Positions 1 to 6,182 of a DNA stretch of 6,182 bases are shown here, piece by piece. The position numbers were made by a program, and so were the translations under genes. A model generated the notes under the pieces. It had not been told where the DNA came from. It made no database searches and saw only the letters and a program-made list of their open reading frames with translations. The DNA comes from SLAN01 sp046545955 (lineage in GTDB: Bacteria > Spirochaetota > Spirochaetia > DSM-27196 > SKKC01), in assembly GCA_046545955.1 (NCBI GenBank), contig JBKGYS010000141.1:1-6182 (forward strand). Direction: 5' to 3'. The first letter of the stretch is position 1. Every line of letters starts with the position of its first letter.

Positions 1-3000
1 CACTTTTTTCGCAACGGGCAGTTCTTCGCGGGGCCGTATGTGTCGCTCGGCCTGCCGCTTACCCCGCAACCGATGCCGGACGGGCTTTTAGAGATAGCTC
101 CACGGTTCGACCCGTATGAACATCAGCTTACCGCATTCCGAAGGCTCTCCGGTGAATCGCCGCGGAGCACGATTATCGGCACGGGGACGGGAAGCGGAAA
201 GACCGAAGCATACTTGTACCCCGTTCTCGACCGGTGCCTGCGAATGGCGAGGAAGCCGGGGATAAAGGCGATTGTCATTTTCCCGATGAACGCGCTCGCA
301 AACGACCAGGCAGAGCGGGTGGCGCGGATCATTCACGGGGACTCGAGGCTGAAGAATATTGTGACCGCAGGGCTTTTTACCGGCGACCGGCCGGGCAATC
401 ACGCGACGATGGGCCCCGATCATCTTGTTACCAATCATGAGGCAATGCTCGCGCATCCGCCGGATATTCTGCTTACGAACTACCGAATGCTCGACCTGCT
501 GCTTTTGCGTCCGAACCGGGCAAGGCTGTGGGCGGGGTCGGGGCCTGAGTCGCTGAAGTTTCTTGTGGTCGATGAGCTACATACCTTCGACGGTGCGGAG
601 GGTACCGACCTTGCCGTGCTTATTCGGAGGCTCAAGGAGCGTCTGGGTATTCCCGACGGATCGCTTGCGTGCGTGGGAACGTCGGCGACGATCGGTGGAG
701 CGAACAACGCGGAGGCGCTTCGCCGGTACGCGAGTTCGCTGTTCAGCGAAACCTTCGACGAGGATTCGGTAGTCGGCGAGTCGGCGCAGCCGCTCGGTGA
801 TTTTCTTGCGGGAGCGGAGCCCGACTACGTTGGCCTTGTTTCCGAGCGTCAGATTACGGCGCTCGATCCGGGTGAGTTTTCATCGCTTGAGAGCTACATT
901 AAGGATCAGGCGGAGATCTGGTTCGAGGAGATGGATGCGAATGTCCACGACGAGTCGTGGCGAATAGCGTTAAACGGAAAGGTGAAACGCATCGAGGCGT
1001 TTCAGCGCATTGCCCGCCTTGCATCGGTAGAACCGGTTACCTACGACAGACTTGTCGAGGAGCTTTCGGGGAAACCGCTCGACGATCTCGAGGCGGAGCA
1101 GCAACGCTATTATCGCCTTATTATAACGAGTCTTTTGAGCCTGGCGGGTTGGGCACGGCGCGAGACGTCGAATGCGGTTCTGCCGGCGGTGCGCGTCGGA
1201 GTGCAATTGTGGATGCGAGAGTTGCGGCGTGTGGTCGCCCCGGTTACCCGGCAGCCGTCGGTGGCGTTCTGGGATAATCTCAGCGAAGCCGAGCGGAATA
1301 CTCACTTACCTGTGGTGCATTGTCGCGAGTGTAACGCGAGCGGATGGGTGGCGTTTCGATACGAGACAAGCCCGGAGAAGATCCAGTCGGGGTATCAGGA
1401 GTTTGTGCGACGGTTCTTCGGCAACTCGGCGGAGACGGTGTACATGTTTCCGCCGGAGGACGAGCACGGGGCGCACGGACAGTTCGGCGAGCTTGCGAGG
1501 ATGTGCGGCTCGTGCCTGCGTCTTTTCGATGCGGGAAAGAAACGCTGCCCGCACTGCGGCAACTCCGATCAAACCACCGTGCCGCTTGTGGAAATACATC
1601 AACCTATCCAGACGAACAAGAAAAGCGGACACACGCACGTCTATCATAACTGTCCGGTGTGCGGTGCGCGCGACTCACTGCTTCTGGTCGGAAGCCGCTC
1701 GACGAGTCTCCTCGCGGTCGCGCTGGCACAGTTTCACGCGAGCTCGTATTCGCGCGCTAAAAAGGTACTCGCGTTTTCCGATTCGGTGCAGGACGCCGCG
1801 CACCATGCCGGTTTCTTCGGTGCACGGACGTATAGCTTCAACATGCGTATGGCGCTCGGGCAGTTTTTTGAATCGACCAAAAGCCGTCATACTCAGCAGC
1901 TCAAAGAGCTTCCAGCGCGCTTCATGAAATACTACCGTCAGACGCTCGGCGATGAGCGGTTTGTGGCGGTCTTTCTCGCCCCGCGGCTCGAGGCGCAACC
2001 GGAGTTCGACGACCTTCTGTCGGCGACTCCCGGCGGCAGCGCATCGGTAACCGAATCTATGATTTCGATGGTAGGCTCGCGCCTGAACTGGGATATTCAC
2101 GCGGAGCTCGGCTTCATGTCGCAGATCGGTCGGACGCTCGAGAAGAGCGGTGTCCTGGCGGTGTATTGCGATACTGGCCTCGTCGATGCAGCGGTCGATG
2201 AGCTTGCCGAGGAACTGCGCGAGCAGATCGGCACGCTTGCTCCGGTGAACTCCGCGATCGTCGGGCGCTTTGTGCGGGGGCTTCTCACGCGAATGCGGCA
2301 TCGCGGGGCGGTGCTCTTCGATCAGCTCGAGCGCTACCTTGAGCACGGCGGCGACTTCAGAAAGCTCGGCGCTACCAACGAGGAGCGCTTTCTGCTTCCG
2401 TGGGCGGGTCCAATGACAAGACTCCCCGCGTTCGTTACGGACGGACCTGTCGGGCGCGATCGCTTCGACCGGATTAGCGCTGCCGGCGGGTCGCGGACGA
2501 ACTGGTACGAGGAGTGGGTGCGTAAGGCGCTTTTCGCCGCGCCGGGGGTGGACGCCTCCGAGGAGGCTCACTTCTACGCGCGCGATGTATTGCGTCGAAC
2601 GCTTAAGTTGCTCACCGACCAAGGCCTTCTCACCGAGGAGTCGGTCTCGGGAAATTCGGTGTGGGCGATTCCGGAATCCTCTGTGCTCGTTACGAGCGAA
2701 GTTTCGTATTTGCGTTGCAATCATCATGGCTGCAATCATCGTGCGACAGTCGCACGCTCCGAAGCCGACAGGTGGCGGGAGGCTCCTTGTCCGCGGCCGG
2801 GCTGTACCGGCGCCCTCGAACCGGTGGAGTCGGGTACGGGCGACTACTATTCCGCGCTCTACCGTCGCGGCGAACTCTCCCGGGTTATTCCGGCCGAGCA
2901 CTCGGCGCTTGTCGATGCCTCCGAGCGTGAACGAATCGAGCAGCTTTTCTCGGCCGACGAGAGCGATGCCGCGCGCAAGCCGTGGCATCCGAATCTTGTT

Positions 3001-6000
3001 TCGAGTACGCCGACACTCGAGATGGGAATTGATATCGGCGATCTGTCCGCTACCATTCTTACCCGTGTTCCCCCGCGACCTGCGAACTACGTGCAGCGGA
3101 TCGGGCGATCGGGGCGGAAGAGCGGAAGCGCGCTTAACCTTACGGTTGCCACAGGAAGGCCGCACGACCTGTATTTTATGAATGATCCAAGGTCGATGAT
3201 TGCCGCCGAGATCGAGCCACCCGGACTTTTTCTCAATGCTCCGTATGTACTCAAACGTCAGCTTCTCGCCTTTGCCTTCGACAGCTGGGTTTCATCCGGC
3301 GTGAGCGAGCAGAGCGTTCCCGGACAGATACAACACGCGCTCGATGCTACCGCCGGCCGCGGGTCCGGGCAGAGCGCCTCCGAGGCGGCCGGCGCATCAG
3401 GGGCACCAGGGGCATCAGGTGCACCAGGGGCATCAGGGGCACCAGGGGCATCAGGGGCACCAGGGGCACCAGGGGCACCAGGGGCGGCACACACCTCGAC
3501 ATCCGAGGTGGCATCCAGTTCGACATCCGGGTCGAGCGCGTTTCCCTGGAACTTTTTCGAGTATGTAGCAACACACGGGGAAGCGTTACAGAAGGCTTTC
3601 CTCTCGCGATTCGGAGAGGACGAGCTCGATGCGTATTCCCGGAAATATCTCGGCGAGCTGCTGCAGGCAGGAAACGAAGGGCCTGAGCTGACCCGCGAAG
3701 TTCTCGAACGGCTCGGAGGACTTCGCGAGGAGATTCAGAGCCTGAAGCGAAGGTTGCAGACCACTAGTACGTCACTGCACGAGTTCGAGCAAAAATCGCA
3801 CCTCGATTCCACCGCCGAGGAACGCCGCGATGACCTGAAGCGACAGCAGCGGGCGCTCGAGGTCATAATTTCACGGCTTCAAAAGAAGAATACATTTCAG
3901 TTTCTCACCGATGAAGGGCTTATTCCCAACTTTTCATTTCCCGAAGCCGGCGTAGTCCTGCGCTCGGTCATTCTTCGTCGCTCAAAACGGAATACCGAGG
4001 TCGGCGAGCCGCTGGTATACGAGTACCAGAGGCCGGCAATGGCCGCGCTCAGCGAGCTCGCGCCGGAGGCGGAGTTTTACGGTCAGGGGCGCAAGGTCAC
4101 CATTCAGCAGATAGACCTTCGAACGAGCGAAATCGAGCAGTGGCGCATTTGCGATACGTGTCACCATATGGAACCGGAGGTAACCGGAGCGCAGTACACG
4201 ACGTGTCCGCGCTGCGCGAGTCCACAGTGGTCCGACGTCGGGCGCAGGCAGAATCTGCTCAAGATGAAACAGGTTGTCGCGGTAGAGCCTGACTGGAAGA
4301 GTCGCATTTACGATGAAAAGGAAGAGCGAACCCCGACCTTTTTCTCACGGAACCTGTTCGTGGATGTAGACCCTCGCGAGATTACCGAGGCTCAGGTAAT
4401 GGATGCCGGCTCGCTGCCGTTCGGCTTCGAGTTTGTGCGGAACGTCACGCTTCGCGATTTGAACTTCGGTCGCATGAACTCGAGTCGAAATAGTTTCAAC
4501 TTCGGCGGCATGGAAGTCTCCGCCGGGGGATTTCACATATGCAGGCACTGCGGAGCGGTGCTCACCTCAGGACACAGCGAGGAAAGCGGTAGTGGTGGAT
4601 TCGGCAGTACCACGCAGCACGGCGAGGTGAATCACGCCGCATGGTGTCCGGTGAACAACGGCGAAGCGGACGAGGGTGACGCGTTTTCCGCCGTGTTTCT
4701 CTATCGTGACTATCAGTCGGAAGCGATTCGCTTGCTGATTCCAACGGAGCTTTTTGCGGTTGAGCGACAGCTTGAATCGTTCGTAGCCGGTTTGTTCCTC
4801 GGACTGCGACAGCATTTCGGCGGAAGCGTCGATCACATCCGTTCCACCCACATGTACCTGCCGGGCGCCGAAGGGGGACCGAAAGAGCACTTTCTTGTCC
4901 TCTACGACAGTGTGCCCGGCGGGACAGGATACCTGAAGCAGTTGCTCGCCGACAGCGACTCTCCGACCGGCACCGGCACCATGCGTGCGGTATTCGAACA
5001 CGCCCTGCGCTTCATGCAGGCGTGCCCCTGCGAGGACGGATGTCACCGCTGTGTATACTCCTACCGGCAGGCGCATGTAATGGAGCGTATCTCGAAGCAG
5101 ACCGCCATTGCCCTGTTCACCCGCATAATCGATAACTGGCACACGCTCTCCGACGCCCACGGCGCGGTCGCCGGCCACAGCGGTAACGCATGGCTCGAAA
5201 GCAGGCTCGAGGCGACGTTCGTACAGGCGTTGCACGCCGTCCCGGAAGCGCTCGGATTTCCGGTGGCGCTGCATGGAGCACAGGTGCGCGGGAAAGCGGG
5301 TTGGACGCTTACGGTAAACGGAAACACCTACCAGGTGGAGCCACAACCCCGCGTCGGATTCACCGACTCGGTTACGCCCGCGAGTACGCCCGATTTCATG
5401 ATTCGTCCGGCAGGCGAGCATAGTTTGTCCCGACCGATCGCCGTGTTCACCGACGGCTTCGCATTTCACGCCGATATTGAGCGCGGGCCGCTTTCCGTCG
5501 GCGCCGACGCACATAAACGAATCGCGATCCACGAAAGCGGGCGCTACTGGGTCTGGTCCTTGACTTATGACGACGTGGCAACGGCGCTTATGCCGGATAC
5601 CACATCCGAAGCGGCAGGAGCTTTTCTTGTCGATCCGAACAAGTTTGAAAGAGCGTGCGCACTGGTCAAAAACAGGGAAGTAGTTAAGCTGGCGAAGCAG
5701 GGCAGTCTGCATGCGCTTATCGGGCTGCTCGCATATCCGGATGAACGCACATGGAAACGCATGTCCGCCGCCGCCGGGGTGGCGCTTAGCAGCAATGGTA
5801 GTTCCTTGAAGCTCTCACGTGGCCTCGGCGAACGCGCCTGGGTTACCGCCGATCTCTCTGAGACCTTCGCCGAAGGGCGAACCGTTGAAACCAATCAGGA
5901 CCCCGAGATAATTCTCAGGACTCTTTATCCAGGCGAGCCTTCGCGCGGGGCCCCGGGCGATGGCCCTGGTGGTCCGCCGCGCTGGATCGCCGCGGGGGCG

Positions 6001-6182
6001 GTCTGGCCGAACGGCGATCTGCAGCAGGAGCTGGAAAACCCGGAGCACATGCGGGGTATAGTTACCCTGCGCGATGATGATGCAAGCGCCGGCAGAAACG
6101 AGTTTAAGGGCGCGTGGAACGCCTTCTGGAATGCCGTTAATCTGTTGCAGTTTCTCCCGGAGATCCGCTGGAGCACCACAAG
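1..6182 (+). CDS. Giant SF2 DEAD/DEAH-box helicase with DUF1998 (MZB) domain and Vsr-like C-terminal domain, DruE-like; partial at both ends
   Basis: An uninterrupted frame +1 covers the whole window (2060 complete codons), so start and stop lie outside. Helicase motifs are visible in order: a YEHQ motif (39-42), Walker A TGTGSGKT (61-68), FPMNALANDQ (94-103), LLTNYRML (157-164), the DELHTFDGAEGTDLA box (191-205), GTSAT (226-230), FSDSVQDAA (592-600), STPTLEMGIDIGDL (1002-1015) and QRIGRSGRK (1032-1040). DUF1998 follows, with its DSVPGGTGYL stretch (1636-1645) and a Cys cluster at 1675-1684. Known family biochemistry is ATP-dependent 3'-5' translocation and unwinding of DNA, in the cytoplasm. 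The visible length already exceeds MrfA/YprA and DISARM DrmA helicases and fits Druantia DruE, roughly 2000 residues. Probably only some tens of residues are missing at the N-terminus, because family-like sequence (FFAGPYV, 8-14) lies just before the YEHQ motif. All core catalytic residues are present, so the gene looks functional. The defence role is inferred, since no neighbouring gene is visible; another DUF1998 helicase subfamily is the main alternative. Confidence 0.96.
106..690 (+). other. Helicase RecA1 lobe (ATP-binding, DELH box)
   Basis: Residues 36-230 form the N-terminal RecA-like lobe. FDPYEHQ (36-42) is the family's entry motif before Walker A. Walker A is TGTGSGKTE, with Lys67 and Thr68 expected to bind ATP phosphates and magnesium. 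IVIFPMNALANDQ (91-103) is motif Ia. DILLTNYRML (155-164) is a DNA-contacting motif typical of Lhr/MrfA-like helicases. The Walker B box is DELH (191-194), followed by TFDGAEGTDLA, a signature of the DUF1998 helicases rather than of RecQ or UvrB. GTSAT (226-230) is motif III, which couples ATP hydrolysis to unwinding. No key residue is missing. Confidence 0.95.
1321..1662 (+). other. Four-CxxC cysteine cluster between RecA1 and RecA2, probable zinc-binding module
   Basis: Residues 441-554 hold four CxxC pairs: CREC (441-444), CGSC (502-505), CPHC (516-519) and CPVC (551-554). The second and third pairs are 11 residues apart and the third is followed by Gly, as in a rubredoxin-type zinc ribbon (CPHCGN). 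The first and fourth pairs could form a second site. Large DUF1998 helicases commonly carry zinc ribbons between the RecA lobes. Zinc is inferred from spacing; an iron-sulphur cluster cannot be excluded from sequence alone. Confidence 0.75.
1759..1818 (+). other. Start of RecA2 lobe: FSDSVQDAA motif
   Basis: Residues 587-606 read KKVLAFSDSVQDAAHHAGFF. This matches the LAF(S/T)D(S/N)xQDA..AGxF segment that opens the second RecA lobe in DUF1998 helicases. It marks the domain boundary after the preceding cysteine-rich segment. The residues 231-440 between motif III and the cysteine cluster carry helical, charged sequence (for example 295-345) with no motif that I recognise. Confidence 0.85.
1819..2994 (+). 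other. Large insertion within RecA2, with possible winged helix and C4 zinc knuckle
   Basis: About 390 residues (607-998) separate the FSDSVQDAA motif from motif V, far more than a minimal RecA2 lobe needs. Most of it is predicted by eye to be helical. Residues about 860-893 (helical LRRTLKLLTDQGLLT followed by a short Gly/Ser turn and SVWAIPES) have the helix-turn-wing pattern of a small winged helix. Cys906, Cys911, Cys930 and Cys935 form a CX4C-X18-CX4C knuckle directly after it (bases 2716-2805). DDxR or DNA-binding insertions of this kind are known in related helicases, but the fold here is an inference. Confidence 0.55.
2995..3165 (+). other. RecA2 lobe, helicase motifs V and VI
   Basis: LVSSTPTLEMGIDIGDL (999-1015) is motif V, and YVQRIGRSGRK (1030-1040) is motif VI, with Arg1036 and Arg1039 in the arginine-finger positions. 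Between them, RVPPRPANY (1022-1030) corresponds to the family's (V/L)PP.P.NY segment that aligns the DNA strand. TVATGRPHDLYF (1048-1059) resembles the conserved A..(R/S)PHD.Y(Y/F) segment found just after motif VI in DUF1998 helicases. The match across all of these points to an active ATPase. Confidence 0.93.
3391..3480 (+). repeat. In-frame tandem repeat, 10 units of 9 bp, encoding Gly-Ala-Ser/Pro triplets
   Basis: Ten consecutive 9-bp units of the form GGG GCA (T/C)CA encode G-A-S or G-A-P (residues 1131-1160). The order is GAS, GAP four times over, then GAP, GAP, so the first eight units are also four copies of an 18-bp unit. Only the first (GGC) and fourth (GGT) units differ at the Gly codon. 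A decayed eleventh unit (GGG GCG GCA) follows. The result is a collagen-like (Gly-X-Y)10 stretch between the helicase core and the coiled coil, presumably a flexible or extended linker. The near-identity at synonymous positions suggests recent slippage or unequal-recombination expansion. Confidence 0.97.
3487..3540 (+). other. Ser/Thr-rich linker with a short duplicated 9-mer
   Basis: Residues 1163-1180 are mostly Ser, Thr, Ala and Gly, with no hydrophobic core residues, and extend the disordered linker after the Gly-Ala-Ser/Pro repeat. The nonamer TCGACATCC occurs twice in frame at 3496-3504 and 3520-3528, which suggests a small local duplication. Ordered family sequence resumes at FPWNFFEYV (1181-1189). 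Confidence 0.7.
3492..3510. repeat. Short perfect inverted repeat (7-bp arms, 5-nt loop)
   Basis: CACCTCG (3492-3498) pairs with CGAGGTG (3504-3510) around the 5-nt loop ACATC. It sits inside the coding region immediately after the tandem repeat. There is no U-run downstream, so it is not a terminator candidate. It may simply be chance in GC-rich coding DNA. Confidence 0.6.
3691..3891 (+). other. Predicted coiled-coil segment followed by a family-typical motif
   Basis: Residues 1231-1297 are rich in Glu, Lys, Arg, Gln and Leu with heptad-like spacing of Leu, Ile and Val (VLERLGGLREEIQSLKRRL and later LKRQQRALEVIISRLQKK). The segment is likely a helical hairpin or coiled coil. It leads straight into FLTDEGLIPNFSFPEAGV (1301-1318), which resembles the LTDEGLLPNYAFPE-type block I associate with large DUF1998 helicases. 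The helix probably acts as an arm joining the helicase core to the C-terminal zinc and DUF1998 modules, or as a dimerisation element. Confidence 0.65.
4150..4215 (+). other. Zinc-ribbon-like C4 motif upstream of DUF1998
   Basis: CDTC (1384-1387) and CPRC (1402-1405) form a CX2C-X14-CX2C motif, preceded by the aromatic-basic WRIC. This is the classic zinc-ribbon spacing and is typical of the region before DUF1998 in MrfA-like and DrmB-like proteins. The expected role is structural, or contact with single-stranded DNA leaving the helicase core. Confidence 0.8.
4513..5070 (+). other. DUF1998 / MrfA zinc-binding (MZB) domain
   Basis: Residues about 1505-1690 carry the DUF1998 features. CRHC (1514-1517) and the later Cys1549 in HAAWCP come first; Cys1549 may be completed by His1545. 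The hydrophobic LVLYDSVPGGTGYLKQL (1632-1648) is the family's hallmark (YD..PGG.GY). The closing cluster has Cys1675, Cys1677, Cys1681 and Cys1684 (CPCEDGCHRC), matching the four-cysteine signature of the MrfA family that is proposed to bind zinc. In MrfA this domain is needed for DNA-repair helicase function; in DISARM and Druantia it marks the defence helicases. All four cysteines are intact. Confidence 0.92.
5176..5586 (+). other. Vsr/DUF559-like endonuclease-fold domain fused behind DUF1998
   Basis: Residues about 1726-1862 resemble the very-short-patch-repair (Vsr) endonuclease fold. An acidic helix (WLESRLEATF, 1731-1740) is followed by PDFMI (1797-1801), then AVFTDGFAFH (1814-1823), then HKRIAIHESGRYWVWSLTYDD (1838-1858, given here as its ends HKR and TYDD). 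Compared with E. coli Vsr as I remember it (PDFVV, then VIFTHGCFWH, then DRR...LGWRVLIVW), Asp1798 aligns with Asp51, Thr1817 with Thr63, Asp1818 with His64 and His1823 with His69. The Thr-to-His spacing of six is identical. Glu1733 or Glu1737 could serve as Glu25. The Vsr structural zinc ligand Cys66 is Phe1820 here. DNA cleavage is therefore plausible but unproven; a non-catalytic DNA-binding version is the alternative. Confidence 0.65.
5587..6182 (+). other. C-terminal tail of the helicase, unassigned, incomplete
   Basis: Residues 1863-2060 match no domain that I can name. They contain a helical stretch (HALIGLLAYPDERTWKRM, 1904-1921), a Gly/Pro-rich linker (GEPSRGAPGDGPGGPPR, 1978-1994), and an aromatic-rich end with WNAFWNAVNLLQFLPE (2039-2054). 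The last block has the look of a conserved protein-terminal helix, so the stop codon is probably not far beyond the window. No stop occurs up to base 6182. Confidence 0.6.

Noticed and set aside
73..75. ATG at codon 25 as the gene start
   Set aside because: The frame is open upstream to base 1, the preceding residues (FFAGPYV) look like family sequence, and no ribosome-binding site is evident before the ATG, so the true start is judged to lie outside the window.
1172..1927. Open frame of 251 codons in frame +2
   Set aside because: It overlaps the zinc-cluster coding sequence of the true frame. Its translation is extremely Arg/Ser/Cys-rich, the usual appearance of an out-of-frame reading of GC-rich DNA.
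1675..3165. Long open frame of 496 codons on the minus strand
   Set aside because: It is in exact antisense codon register with the real gene. Its stops would need sense TCA, TTA or CTA codons, which this gene rarely uses; its end coincides with such a TCA codon at 1675. The product is Arg/Pro-rich and shows no recognisable motif.
3391..3480. CRISPR array or regulatory iterons
   Set aside because: The units are 9 bp, directly adjacent with no spacers, and in frame inside a coding region, which fits a coding minisatellite and not a CRISPR array or a replication iteron set.
3492..3510. Rho-independent terminator
   Set aside because: The 7-bp stem is not followed by a T-run on either strand, and it lies in the middle of an intact reading frame.
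3258..3568. Repetitive small frames across the tandem repeat on both strands (Gly-Ala-Pro/Asp, His-Gln-Gly and Val-Pro-Leu repeats)
   Set aside because: A 9-bp repeat stays open in every frame that lacks a stop. The frame +1 reading is continuous with conserved helicase sequence on both sides, so the other readings are shadows.
4567..5712. Open frame of 381 codons on the minus strand
   Set aside because: It has the same antisense register, with its stop created by the sense TCA codon at 4567, and it overlaps the conserved DUF1998 and Vsr-like coding sequence. The protein has no family features.

Overview
The window lies entirely inside one very large protein-coding gene. Frame +1 of the forward strand is open from base 1 to base 6182: 2060 codons plus two bases, with no stop and no sign of a frameshift. 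Neither the start nor the stop codon is in view, and there is no intergenic DNA, promoter, terminator, RNA gene or neighbouring gene to annotate. Residue numbers used below count from the first codon of the window, so the real protein numbers are higher. The DNA looks bacterial, moderately GC-rich (about 55-60% judged by eye, not counted). The window does not allow a more exact taxonomic call.

The product is a giant superfamily 2 DEAD/DEAH-type helicase of the DUF1998 (MrfA zinc-binding, MZB) class. From the N-terminus it shows: a RecA1 lobe with Walker A, DELH box and a GTSAT motif III (bases 106-690); a cysteine-rich segment of four CxxC pairs (1321-1662); the start of RecA2 (1759-1818); a long insertion with a possible winged helix and a C4 knuckle (1819-2994); helicase motifs V and VI (2995-3120); a collagen-like Gly-Ala-Ser/Pro tandem repeat with a Ser/Thr-rich linker (3391-3540); a predicted coiled coil (3691-3891); another CxxC pair set (4150-4215); the DUF1998 region (4513-5070); a C-terminal domain resembling Vsr-type endonucleases (5176-5586); and a final tail ending in aromatic-rich sequence.

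Size and architecture match the very large DUF1998 helicases of antiphage islands best, especially DruE of Druantia systems. DISARM, Dpd-type and MrfA/YprA helicases are shorter relatives. Because no partner gene is visible, the defence assignment is an inference. The most interesting points are the Vsr-like nuclease signature fused behind DUF1998, and the nearly perfect 9-bp in-frame repeat in the middle of the enzyme, which could vary in length without breaking the reading frame.
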